Shown one piece after another: positions 35,539 to 44,266 of a stretch of 64,000 nucleotides of DNA. This stretch comes from Diaphorobacter ruginosibacter. Its GTDB lineage: Bacteria; Pseudomonadota; Gammaproteobacteria; Burkholderiales; Burkholderiaceae_C. The stretch covers positions 2,108,001 through 2,172,000 of the forward strand of contig NZ_CP060714.1 of NCBI RefSeq assembly GCF_014395975.1. The letters run 5' to 3'. A program made the position numbers and the translations under genes. Below the pieces are notes generated by a model, which saw only the letters and a program-made list of their open reading frames with translations, was not told the origin of the DNA and did no database searches. Each line of letters opens with the position of its first letter. The stretch's first letter is position 1.

Positions 35539-37679
35539 GAATGGCAAATGCAGCCGTCTATGTACCCGACGACTTTGCCAAGAACGGGGGAAGCAACCTT
35601 GAAACCATGGTGATGGTCAAGGATGGCAGCAACCGTGTGGTGATCGGCGGGTTGTTCAACACAGTGGAAGGCCAGGCGGGTTACCAGGGCGTTGCACGCT
35701 TCAATGCGGATGACTCGCTGGACACGACGTTCAAGGTGGCTACCGACGAGTTCGTGAAGGCCCTTGCGATCCAGGCAGACGGCAAGATTCTGATTGGTGG
35801 CCAGTTCCATTCGGTTCGGCCCACAGGCAGCACCACGGCTACAAGCATCTGGGGCATTGCGCGCTTGAACGCGGACGGTACCTTGGACTCCACCTTCCAG
35901 AATGCACCCGCAGGCAAGGTGAAGTCCAATCACAATGTGCGCGGCATCGCAGTGCAACCTGACGGCAAGATCGTCATCGGAGGCTATTTCACGGCCATCG
36001 ACGGCACGCCCATCAATCGCATTGCGCGCCTGAATGCCAATGGCACGCTGGATACCAGCTTCAACGTGGGAACCGGCTCCAACGGCAACATCGAAGACGT
36101 GAAGTTGCAGGCCGATGGCAAGGTCGTGATCTCTGGCTCCTTCACTAGCATTCAGGGTACGGTCATTCGCGGTATTGCGCGATTGAACGCCGACGGCTCG
36201 CTTGACACTACCTTCGTTCCAAATGGGGGGGATAACAGTGTCATCAATGGCTCGTATGGTGGCTTGTTCCCTGTCTACCAGCTTGCGATCCAGTCGGACG
36301 GCAAGATCGTTGCCAACGGGGGGCCTCTCAACTTTGCGGGAGAAGTCCATCGCGGCGTGGTTCGCCTGAACACCAATGGCACGCCGGACAGCAGCTTCAA
36401 TCCATTCATCAATGACTGGGGTGCGGCCGTTGCCCTTCAGACAGTGGGCGGCGAAGAAAAGATCGTCGTCGGTGGCAGCTTCACACAGACGGGCCAGCGC
36501 GACGTGAGCTCCGGTGCCGTGATCGGAACCGACGCAACGCGCCAGGGAATTGCGCGTTTCAACGCCGACGGTACGGTGGATACCGAATTCGATACCTCCT
36601 ACAGCTCCAATGCGTGGGTATGGGCCGTGCTGCCCAACAGCGACGGTACGGTGTACATGGGCGGCAAGTTCACCAGCGTGGCCGGCATGGCGCGCCGCGG
36701 CATTGCCCGGCTGAAGGAACTGGATCCCACCACACAGGTCATCAACTTTGTGGCACCCGAGCCCGCGGTGTACTCGGCGATCAATGGTGCTTCCGTGGCC
36801 TGGAGCCCGACACCGCCGACCACCAGCACCGCCGGCCTTCCCGTGACATACACGGGCTTGACCACATCGGTGTGTACGGTGGATCCAGCTTCCGGTGCGG
36901 TGACACTGGTGACCCCCGCGGTCTCGGGTACATGCACGATCGAAGCCAATGCTGCCGCGGGCCAGCAGGTCATCAATGGCATCACCTATCAGGTGAAGGC
37001 CGCCACACCTGTCCAACAAAGCATGCAGATCGATGCACCGCCGGACCAAAGCATTGTGTTCCCCGCCCAGACAACGCCCAAGAATGTGGCTGACGGCGGC
37101 TTCTCCATCGCTCCGCTGGCCACGGCGAGCTCCGGCTTGCCAGTGAGCTACAGCAGCCTGACCCCCGGCGTGTGCACGGTTTCGGGTACCACCGTGACGC
37201 CGTTGACCGGAGGTGTTTGCACGATTGCGGCGAACCAGCCAGGCGGCACGGTCGGCGCCGTGGCCTTCAACGCTGCGGCCCAGCAGACGCAAGACGTCGT
37301 CGTACAAAGCGGTCAGACCGTCAACTTCCCGGCGCAGACCCAAGCGGCCCAGTCTGTCGTGATCGGCGGAACCTTCACGATCGCTCCTGTTGCAACGGCA
37401 TCCTCCGGCCTTCCAGTTGCTTATAGCAGCCTGACACCGGGGGTGTGCACCGTCTCGGGTACGTCGGTACAAGTGCTGGGCAGTGGCACCTGCACGATCG
37501 CTGCAGGACAGAACGGCGACACCTATTTCACCGCTGCCGAGCAGGTCAACCAGTCGGTGCAGGTAACCGCGCTGCAACCAGTGGCGCAGCCGGTGCCTAC
37601 CTTGGGTGCCTGGGCCTTGGGACTGCTCTCTGCCTTGTTGGGCGTGATGGGCCTCCGCCGCCGCAACGCTCTTCAGTGA
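35523..37679 (+). CDS. Delta-60 repeat surface protein with IPTL-CTERM tail, 5' frameshifted
   Basis: The frame is open from a GTG at 35523 (or ATG 35541) and encodes about 718 residues. Seven delta-60-type repeats come first (about residues 25-415; units such as IAVQPDGKIVIGGYFTAIDG then IARLNANGTLDTSF). Three Ig-like modules with paired Cys follow (GLPVTYTGLTTSVCTV, GLPVSYSSLTPGVCTV, GLPVAYSSLTPGVCTV). The tail is PVPTLGAWALGLLSALLGVM plus RRRN, a clear IPTL-CTERM. No ribosome site precedes the GTG. As written, the protein lacks the start of its signal peptide and would probably not be exported unless the frameshift is an error or is bypassed. Confidence 0.8.
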   Translation: MGLRVGMANAAVYVPDDFAKNGGSNLETMVMVKDGSNRVVIGGLFNTVEGQAGYQGVARFNADDSLDTTFKVATDEFVKALAIQADGKILIGGQFHSVRPTGSTTATSIWGIARLNADGTLDSTFQNAPAGKVKSNHNVRGIAVQPDGKIVIGGYFTAIDGTPINRIARLNANGTLDTSFNVGTGSNGNIEDVKLQADGKVVISGSFTSIQGTVIRGIARLNADGSLDTTFVPNGGDNSVINGSYGGLFPVYQLAIQSDGKIVANGGPLNFAGEVHRGVVRLNTNGTPDSSFNPFINDWGAAVALQTVGGEEKIVVGGSFTQTGQRDVSSGAVIGTDATRQGIARFNADGTVDTEFDTSYSSNAWVWAVLPNSDGTVYMGGKFTSVAGMARRGIARLKELDPTTQVINFVAPEPAVYSAINGASVAWSPTPPTTSTAGLPVTYTGLTTSVCTVDPASGAVTLVTPAVSGTCTIEANAAAGQQVINGITYQVKAATPVQQSMQIDAPPDQSIVFPAQTTPKNVADGGFSIAPLATASSGLPVSYSSLTPGVCTVSGTTVTPLTGGVCTIAANQPGGTVGAVAFNAAAQQTQDVVVQSGQTVNFPAQTQAAQSVVIGGTFTIAPVATASSGLPVAYSSLTPGVCTVSGTSVQVLGSGTCTIAAGQNGDTYFTAAEQVNQSVQVTALQPVAQPVPTLGAWALGLLSALLGVMGLRRRNALQ

Positions 37680-37704
37680 CGCCAGGAGGCTGACTGGCTG
37701 CTCA

Positions 37705-37735
37705 CACCCTCGCGAACCCATGTGGCGCGAGGGTG
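37705..37735 (+). terminator. Stem-loop, possible terminator
   Basis: CACCCTCGCG pairs perfectly with CGCGAGGGTG around an 11-base loop, 25 bases after the delta-60 gene stop. Only TTC follows, so intrinsic termination would be weak. Confidence 0.5.
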
Positions 37736-37825
37736 TTCGAGACATCGCTTCGGGTTTGCAACAAAAAAACAGGTACGTGTGGGCGCGTCGCATATTTCTT
37801 GCTAGTTGACATTAGGAATTCAAAA

Positions 37826-39025
37826 ATGAAACCAGGGCAATCTTTGTTCAAAACAGCTGCCTGCAATGCAGCAGTGCTTCTTCTCTTGGCGTATGGCGCA
37901 TCCGCCCATGCGCAGGTTTTTACGGAAGACTTCGGAACCGCTACAGGACGTGTTAACAACAGCTACGTGCCTAGCGGCAATTTCACCTACAAAGCAACCG
38001 GTGCCGTTCCCGACGGGCACTACACAATCATGCCGCCGACGAACGTGACTACGTCGACCGGCGATGCTTATTGGGCCGACCTGCCATCGGATCACACGGG
38101 TGGCGGTGCCTTGATGGTGCTGAACGCCGGTCCAGCCTTGAACGAGTTCTATGTGCGCGATTTCCAGGTGCAGCCGGGGCACAGCTATCGCATCACTGCC
38201 TGGCGGTATGTGGTCAATGGCAACGGCGGAGCCGGGTCCACCAACCCAATCTCCTGGTCGCTGCAAGTGCGTAATCCCACCACCAATGCCACGCTGGTGG
38301 AATCGGGAGACCTGCCGAGCACGGTCACGCAAGATTGGTTCGAGTCCACCTATGAGTTCACCGTTCCCGTCGACTGCAAGGCATCTGGAGCAGGTGTTCC
38401 GGCCAGGTTGGCACTGACCAACAGGTCTGCAGTCACCGGTGGCAACGACTTCTACATCGATGATATTTCCGTTGCGGACATCACCCCCAACGATGCGCTG
38501 GACAAGTTCTGCCCGCTTCCGCAGGCGGATCTCTCCATCACGAAGTCCGATGGTGCAACCACCGTCAAGCCGGGCGACAAGGTGACCTATACGATTGTTG
38601 CCAGCAACGCGGGCCCTGACACCGCCACCGGAGCGACAGTCGCGGACACCCTGCCGGCAGCGCTCACTGGCGCGGCATGGACTTGCACGGCAGCCTCGGG
38701 TGCTTCCTGTACCGCGAGCGGCACCGGCAACATCAACGATACGGTGACACTGCCTGCGGGTGCCAGCGTGACCTACACGCTGACCGCGACGGTTTCGTCC
38801 ACGGCGACAGGAACGCTGGCGAACACGGCGTCGGTGACACCTCCCGCAGGAACCGTCGATCCCAACTCCGCCAACAACAGTGCAAGCGATAGCAACACCG
38901 TCGCCGGGCCGGTTGCCGGAACCGCGAATCCCGTTCCGACGCTGGGCGAGTGGGCCTTGATCCTGCTGTCCGTGGCGCTGGCCGGTTTCGCTGCGCTGCG
39001 TCTGCGTCGCTCTAGCGGAATCTGA
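37826..39025 (+). CDS. Secreted DUF11-domain protein with IPTL-CTERM tail
   Basis: The 399-residue product from ATG 37826 (AGGA 8 bases upstream) has a signal peptide ending GASAHAQV. An N-terminal lectin-like beta domain of about 220 residues (EDFGTATGRVNNSYVPSGNF ... GGNDFYIDDISV) resembles carbohydrate-binding jelly rolls. A DUF11 repeat follows (ADLSITKSDGATTVKPGDKV, YTIVASNAGPDTATG, NTASVTPPAGTVDPNSANNS). The C-terminus NPVPTLGEWALILLSVALAG then RLRRSSG is a textbook IPTL-CTERM signal. It is third in a run of four surface-protein genes. Confidence 0.86.
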   Translation: MKPGQSLFKTAACNAAVLLLLAYGASAHAQVFTEDFGTATGRVNNSYVPSGNFTYKATGAVPDGHYTIMPPTNVTTSTGDAYWADLPSDHTGGGALMVLNAGPALNEFYVRDFQVQPGHSYRITAWRYVVNGNGGAGSTNPISWSLQVRNPTTNATLVESGDLPSTVTQDWFESTYEFTVPVDCKASGAGVPARLALTNRSAVTGGNDFYIDDISVADITPNDALDKFCPLPQADLSITKSDGATTVKPGDKVTYTIVASNAGPDTATGATVADTLPAALTGAAWTCTAASGASCTASGTGNINDTVTLPAGASVTYTLTATVSSTATGTLANTASVTPPAGTVDPNSANNSASDSNTVAGPVAGTANPVPTLGEWALILLSVALAGFAALRLRRSSGI

Positions 39026-39203
39026 TGGAGCAGGGCTGCTCGGTCGGTTGGCCTGACGTCAGGACCGATCAACCGGGCAGCACCTGGGTGCTTTGACTGA
39101 GGTTTGTATCGCCGCCGGAAAAGTCCCGAAGGGATTGCCTTGACGAGGCGCCAGGTTGCGATGTGTTGGGTTTCCTATTTGTTCCGTCTACGAAAGCAGA
39201 ACC

Positions 39204-41819
39204 ATGCTGTTGAGTCTGTCCTCCATGTATTCACCGAAGCATTCTTCCTTGCGGCGTGAAGAAAGGGCTTCCTTCAGAAGGAACACATTGGCGATTGCAT
39301 TGGGGATGGTGCTTGCAGGCAGTGGACATGCTGCCATTACATGGACCGGTGCCAATTCATCGAATTTTGGAGATTCAGGTAATTGGAACCCAGCCCATTC
39401 TGGAACAGGGTTCAGTAGCTCGGTCTACATCAATGGTGCGGGTACCCCTCCGCTGTTGGAGGCGTTGGGGGCCACCAACTGGCTGGATTTCGCTGATGAA
39501 TTGCTGGTGGGCTCGGGCAGCGGTGCCAATGGCAGCCTTGGCATGGCAGTTAACCCTGCTGAGAGTCTCTTGAATATCACATTCAGCGCGCCTGCGGGCG
39601 CTCTGGCTCCATTGTTCCGTATCGGTGATGCAGGAGGAACCGGGACGACTGACATTGATTTGATGACTCCTCCGCTGAACCCCCAGACATATCCACGGGT
39701 CTTTGTGAATATGGGGGGACTTGGGGTTGGAACCGAAGGTACGGGTGTCCTGACTGTCAGAGGTACGGGGATTGCCTCCGATCCCATTTCCGGAAACGAT
39801 CCCAATCTGGTTGGATTTGTGCAATCACAGCGCAGTGGCCTGATTGGCCAAGGCGCCGGAGGCAACGGTACGCTGAACCTGGATGGTGCCGGGCTGATCT
39901 ATGCGTACCCCCCGGCAAGCGCATCAGACATCGTCGATGGCATTCCCACACTTGCCGTGGGCGTTGGCGGCGGAACGGGGAAGGTCGACATTCTTCATGG
40001 CGGCAAGCTGGGAGCTGCCGATGGGTCTGACGCCAATCCAACCGTCTCTGCCACCCCAGCCTTGACGCGTGGCTTCATTGGCAAAGACGGCGGCGTGGGT
40101 GTTGTCAGCATGCACGACCCGGCTGCCGGTGCGCGCAATATTGCGCAATTCTCCAATGGGTTGGTTGTGGGGTCTGGAAGCGGGCGAGGCACGCTGGACG
40201 TATTGGGTGCAGGCAAGGTGTCGGTAAGCAACGGGGCCACGTCCGCTGCTTGTCTGAATGCCGCGCCCGCACCTGCACCATTGCAGATTGGCGGCTCGGG
40301 GGTGGGGCTGGTCAGGATGAGCGGTGGTGATGCAGATCTTCTGGTGAGCGGCCACTACATCATGGGTGAAGATCCATCACTGAACCTGCAAAGTAATGTT
40401 CACGACCACCACATCGGGAAAATTCAGATCGGCAATGACGGAGTGTTGGTGACTGCCGATCAGGCTTCGGTCAAGGTTGGCGCTGCGCAAATCTGGAACT
40501 TCCAGGGGTGGGATAGCGGGGGTATCCCGCTCACATACGAAACCTACGGCATCGGCCCCATCGATGTGGATGGAACAGGGCAGATCTACTACGGATCGGA
40601 AACCGCCACTCCCTCGGCTCCGGGCAGCATCCAGGCTTCCCACATCCAGTTGACAACCCCCACCAGCGCGCTGCACTTCAACCATACTGGCAGCAATCTC
40701 AGTTTCGATGTTCCACTCAAGGGCGTGGGCCGGCTGGTGCAGGAGTCAGGAACAACCACGATGGCGCAGGTGCCTGCCTTGCCAGCGTTTCCTGCGGAAA
40801 GCGGTTGCGCTCCAACCATTGACCACCCCATCAACCAGCAGGCCTTTACCGGACCGGTCGAGGTGAACGCGGGAACCCTGGTGCTGCCGACAAACGATGT
40901 CCTGAGCAACGCCCAATCGTTCACGGTGGCTGGCGGAACCCTGATGCAGGGGGGCACGAGCCAGACCCTGAACCAGGTGACCTTGGGGGCCAATGGCACC
41001 TTGCAACTGACGGACAGCGGCCAGAGCACCAGCGACATCGCCAGGGCCAGCAGCTGGAGCGGCGGTGGCGCGGTGCTGCTCGACACGGTGCTGGGGGCCT
41101 GCGGCAGCGCCAGCGACAAGCTGGTCATCACCGGAGCCATCACGGGCGAGACCCGGCTGAAGATCACCAATGCGAGCGGGCCCGGAGCGGCAACCAGTGG
41201 CTGCGACGGCATTCTCGTCGTGGATGCGGCCGGTGCCAGCGGCGCAGGCACCTTCGTGCTCGATGGCGGGCCCATCACGCAAGGCGGATTCCAGTACCAG
41301 CTGGTGAAGGCGGGCAACGGCAACTGGTACCTGCAGGCCACCGAGGCACCGGGGCAGATCGTCATCCAGCAGACGGTGACACCCTCCGGCGGCGCTCCGG
41401 CATTCACCGGCAGCATTCCCTTCACGCTGAACTGCACGACGCCCAGCTACCAGTACAGCGGCAACATCACCGTGACCAACAACGTGGGCAACTCGGCTCC
41501 GGTCACTGTGGCGGCGGGCAGCCAGTGTTCCGTCGTGCAAGGCTCCCCGATGCCCGCGGTGACGGGCTACCAGTGGAGTGCTGCCACCTACGGTCCTTCG
41601 GGTACGGCCATGCCCGTGGGAGGTTTGCAGACGCTGACCATGTCCAACAACTTGACCAGGAGCGGCAGCGGTGGCCCCGGCGACGGCGGAGGTACTCCGG
41701 GTTCGGGCAACGCCGTGCCGGTTCCCGCGCTGGGCGCCGGAGGGCTGGGCGCGCTTGCGGGCCTGATGATGGCCGCCGCGGCATTCGTCGGCCGCCGGCG
41801 CCAGCAGGCCCGGGCCTGA
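39204..41819 (+). CDS. Autotransporter-passenger-like protein with CTERM-like tail
   Basis: The 871-residue product from ATG 39204 has a long basic N-region and signal core LAIALGMVLAGSGHA. The mature start ITWTGANSSNFGDSGNWNP is the WTG...NW motif of autotransporter passengers. A long Gly/Asn-rich beta-helix-like region follows (VGSGSGANGSLGMAVNPAES, GSGSGRGTLDVLGAGKVSVS, VEVNAGTLVLPTND). There is no C-terminal beta-barrel. It ends with a DUF5979-like segment (about 740-830), a Gly-rich linker and AVPVPALGAGGLGALAGLMM plus RRRQQ. It is therefore probably anchored by a sorting enzyme instead of a translocator barrel. An in-frame ATG at 39225 is an alternative start. Confidence 0.8.
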   Translation: MLLSLSSMYSPKHSSLRREERASFRRNTLAIALGMVLAGSGHAAITWTGANSSNFGDSGNWNPAHSGTGFSSSVYINGAGTPPLLEALGATNWLDFADELLVGSGSGANGSLGMAVNPAESLLNITFSAPAGALAPLFRIGDAGGTGTTDIDLMTPPLNPQTYPRVFVNMGGLGVGTEGTGVLTVRGTGIASDPISGNDPNLVGFVQSQRSGLIGQGAGGNGTLNLDGAGLIYAYPPASASDIVDGIPTLAVGVGGGTGKVDILHGGKLGAADGSDANPTVSATPALTRGFIGKDGGVGVVSMHDPAAGARNIAQFSNGLVVGSGSGRGTLDVLGAGKVSVSNGATSAACLNAAPAPAPLQIGGSGVGLVRMSGGDADLLVSGHYIMGEDPSLNLQSNVHDHHIGKIQIGNDGVLVTADQASVKVGAAQIWNFQGWDSGGIPLTYETYGIGPIDVDGTGQIYYGSETATPSAPGSIQASHIQLTTPTSALHFNHTGSNLSFDVPLKGVGRLVQESGTTTMAQVPALPAFPAESGCAPTIDHPINQQAFTGPVEVNAGTLVLPTNDVLSNAQSFTVAGGTLMQGGTSQTLNQVTLGANGTLQLTDSGQSTSDIARASSWSGGGAVLLDTVLGACGSASDKLVITGAITGETRLKITNASGPGAATSGCDGILVVDAAGASGAGTFVLDGGPITQGGFQYQLVKAGNGNWYLQATEAPGQIVIQQTVTPSGGAPAFTGSIPFTLNCTTPSYQYSGNITVTNNVGNSAPVTVAAGSQCSVVQGSPMPAVTGYQWSAATYGPSGTAMPVGGLQTLTMSNNLTRSGSGGPGDGGGTPGSGNAVPVPALGAGGLGALAGLMMAAAAFVGRRRQQARA

Positions 41820-41836
41820 CCATGGACGTGACGTGC

Positions 41837-41871
41837 CGATCCCTGCGCGCCTTGCGGGTACGCGGGGATCG
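41837..41871 (+). terminator. Stem-loop after surface-protein cluster, possible terminator
   Basis: CGATCCC pairs with GGGATCG, with a few extra GC pairs inside, 18 bases after the stop of the last surface-protein gene. No T run follows, so the terminator role is uncertain. Confidence 0.3.
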
Positions 41872-42029
41872 CGCAGAATAGAGGTGTCGGCCATGGGGCC
41901 AGCTTGTGCCTGGGCTTATCGCTTCGAGCAGCGCCTGCCAGGAAAAGAATCCCGAAAAAAATAATGCTTCCCATGGAATAAATTGCGGTCCGTGGCTGTT
42001 TACCGTAGGTCAACTCAACGAAAGCACCT

Positions 42030-42425
42030 ATGTTCCGCATGACTTCCCTGGCTCTTCTTTCCTCGACCTTGCTCGCCGCGTGCGCAATGTCGTCCGCTCC
42101 TTCGGGCGCTGCCAAGGCTCCGGCCACCACCATGGATGGTGTGCTGGTCGGACCCAACCAGATGACGCTGTACGTGTTCGACAAGGATGCTGCCGGTTCG
42201 GGCAAGAGCGTCTGCAATGGCGGCTGCGCCGCGAACTGGCCGCCGCTTGCGGCGCAGAAGGGTGCGGTTGCCGCTGCCGACTGGAGCGTCATCACGCGCG
42301 ATGACGGCAGCGCGCAATGGGCCTACAAGGGCCGCCCGCTGTACTACTGGGTCAAGGACGCCAAGCCGGGCGACAAGACAGGCGACGGTTTCCTCAACAA
42401 TGCGTGGCATGCTGCCAAGCCCTGA
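42030..42425 (+). CDS. COG4315-type lipoprotein
   Basis: The 131-residue product has signal and lipobox LLSSTLLAACAMS. Two copies of the small repeat typical of this family are visible: LYVFDKDAAGSGKSVCNGGC then AANWPPL, and PLYYWVKDAKPGDKTGDG. Such proteins are secreted or outer-membrane-anchored and often lie beside ECF sigma genes. Here the sigma gene starts 20 bases downstream, so the three genes 42030-43824 are probably one operon. The biochemical role is unknown. Confidence 0.85.
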   Translation: MFRMTSLALLSSTLLAACAMSSAPSGAAKAPATTMDGVLVGPNQMTLYVFDKDAAGSGKSVCNGGCAANWPPLAAQKGAVAAADWSVITRDDGSAQWAYKGRPLYYWVKDAKPGDKTGDGFLNNAWHAAKP

Positions 42426-42445
42426 GTTCGGCTGAGTGATCCCTG

Positions 42446-42973
42446 GTGAAGGCTGATTCCGTCATATCCCATATTCCGCGCCTGCGCCGCTATGCGCGGG
42501 CGCTGGTGGGGGATGCCGCGCGTGCTGATGACCTGGTGCAGGATACGCTGGAGCGTGCCTGCCAGAAGTGGTCGCTGTGGCGAGCGCCGGCAGCGGGCAC
42601 GGATGCCGACGAGCACAAGGCGTTGCGCAGCTGGCTGCTCACACTGATGCACAACCTGTATGCCAACCAATGGCGGCAGACAGGTCGTGCACAGACCGTC
42701 GACCTGGACGACGTACTGGACATGGGGCACGACCCCACGCCCCAAATGGGTCTCAGGCTCGATCTGGAGCGCGCGCTGGCGCTGCTCACTCCCGCTGCCC
42801 GCGAGGTGCTGCTGCTGGTCGGCATGGAGCAGTTCAGCTATGCGGAGGCCGCGGAAATGCTGGGCGTTCCGGTGGGCACGGTCATGTCGCGCCTGGCTCG
42901 TGCCCGCGAGCAACTGCGCTGCCTGATGGAAGGTGATGCGGTGCGCGGTGCTTCGCTCAAGGTGGTCAAATGA
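42446..42973 (+). CDS. ECF-type RNA polymerase sigma factor
   Basis: The 175-residue product starts at a GTG. Region 2 is IPRLRRYARALVGDAARADD followed by LVQDTLERA. Region 4 is LLTPAAREVLLLVGMEQFSY then AEMLGVPVGTVMSRLARARE. The anti-sigma gene overlaps its stop by four bases (ATGA). It probably drives the upstream lipoprotein gene and itself. Confidence 0.9.
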   Translation: MKADSVISHIPRLRRYARALVGDAARADDLVQDTLERACQKWSLWRAPAAGTDADEHKALRSWLLTLMHNLYANQWRQTGRAQTVDLDDVLDMGHDPTPQMGLRLDLERALALLTPAAREVLLLVGMEQFSYAEAAEMLGVPVGTVMSRLARAREQLRCLMEGDAVRGASLKVVK

Positions 42974-43824
42974 AGGAAACATCCATGGATACGGGGCGCC
43001 CCGACGAATTGACACTCCACGCCTTCATGGATGGTGAGCTGGCGCCCGCACAGGCCGCGGAGGTCGCTGGCTGGCTGGCGGATCATCCCTTCGAGGCGGC
43101 ACGCGTGGCCGCGTTGCAGGAGCAGAAGTCCATGCTGCAGGCATTGCATGCCGACGTGCTGGACGCGCCCGTACCGTTGAACCTGGCCCGTGCCGTGCGC
43201 AGGCCCCGCACGCAATGGCACTGGCCGCATGCGGTGGCTGCGGCGCTGATGCTGGCGGTCGGGGTGGGCATGGGGTATGGCATGGGCGCAAGCCAGGGAT
43301 TAGGCCTGGGAACGGGCCTGGGCGACAGAACGCAGGGCCAAGGACTGGCCATGACCCGCAATGGAGGAGCGCCCGCGCCGCTGCCCACCTTTGTACGGGA
43401 TGCCGCCGCAGCCCATGCGGTCTTTGCTCCCGAGCAGCGCCACCCGGTCGAGGTGGCCGCGCAGCAGCAGGAGCATCTCGTGCAATGGTTGTCCAAGCGC
43501 CTCGGAGTGAAGCTCACTGCGCCGTCTCTTGATGCCCAGGGATTTCGCTTGATGGGGGGGCGCCTCCTGCCGGGCGAGCAGGGGCAAGCCCGGGCGCAGT
43601 TCATGTACGAGGACGCGCACGCCGAGCGCCTGACTCTGTACGTGTCCCTGATGACGGACACCGCCAGAACCGGTACGGCACCCGTCGCCTTCCAGTGGAC
43701 CGAGGACGGCGCCACACGTGGCTTCTACTGGATCAATGGCGACCGAGGCTATGCGCTGAGCGCAAGCCTGCCGCGCGAGCAACTGCATGTGGTGGCCGAG
43801 GCGATCTACAGGCAACTCCAATGA
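42970..43824 (+). CDS. Membrane anti-sigma factor, cysteine-free
   Basis: The 284-residue product has an N-terminal anti-sigma segment LTLHAFMDGELAPAQAAEVA. One membrane span lies at about residues 85-105 (HAVAAALMLAVGVGMGYGMG), followed by a periplasmic domain of about 180 residues. There is no Cys anywhere, so the zinc-binding HxxxCxxC motif of ZAS anti-sigmas is absent and redox sensing through it is excluded. Overlap with the sigma gene shows coupling. The periplasmic part is unrecognised. Confidence 0.82.
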   Translation: MKETSMDTGRPDELTLHAFMDGELAPAQAAEVAGWLADHPFEAARVAALQEQKSMLQALHADVLDAPVPLNLARAVRRPRTQWHWPHAVAAALMLAVGVGMGYGMGASQGLGLGTGLGDRTQGQGLAMTRNGGAPAPLPTFVRDAAAAHAVFAPEQRHPVEVAAQQQEHLVQWLSKRLGVKLTAPSLDAQGFRLMGGRLLPGEQGQARAQFMYEDAHAERLTLYVSLMTDTARTGTAPVAFQWTEDGATRGFYWINGDRGYALSASLPREQLHVVAEAIYRQLQ

Positions 43825-43867
43825 GTGGGGCGGGCTGGGCTGCTTGCGGTTACCAACCCACCATGTA

Positions 43868-44266
43868 TCAGCGCGGAGGTGCTGCGGGGCCGCGGCATTC
43901 CGGCGTGTCCGCCGCGTGGCGGAGATAGGCAATGAGATCGCTGCGCTCCCCGGAGTCCGGTATGCCATCGTAGGTCATCGTCGTCCCCGGGACGACTTTC
44001 ATGGGTTGAGCCAGGAACCGCTCCAGCGTTTTCTCGTCCCAGGTAAGGCCTGAATTTTTCATCGCCGACGAGTAGGCATAGCCGGGCACGCTTCCCGCGC
44101 GCCGGCCCACCACGCCACAATGGCGGGGGCCGACACGGTCATAAGCCAAGGCGTGGCAGGCCGCGCAGCGGGCATAGACCTGCTTGCCCGCGAGCACATC
44201 CTGCGCTGCGTGTCCGGCTGCCGAAGTCGTCAGGATGCATAGCAGCGCCCATCGTGCAGTACTCAT
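43868..44266 (-). CDS. Class I c-type cytochrome
   Basis: The 132-residue product has a signal peptide ending AAGHAAQD. The haem motif CAACH comes at about residue 34, and the distal Met ligand is probably in KVVPGTTMTYDGI. AYSSAMKNSGLTWDEKTLER is typical of small soluble class I cytochromes. Its start overlaps the stop of the ferritin-like gene (ATGA), so electrons may pass between the two products in the periplasm (inference). Confidence 0.88.
   Translation of the reverse strand: MSTARWALLCILTTSAAGHAAQDVLAGKQVYARCAACHALAYDRVGPRHCGVVGRRAGSVPGYAYSSAMKNSGLTWDEKTLERFLAQPMKVVPGTTMTYDGIPDSGERSDLIAYLRHAADTPECRGPAAPPR

Noticed and set aside
35406..37793. 795-codon open frame on the minus strand
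   Set aside because: It is antisense to the delta-60 repeat gene. The plus-strand frame has clear family repeats and a sorting tail; the minus frame has none.
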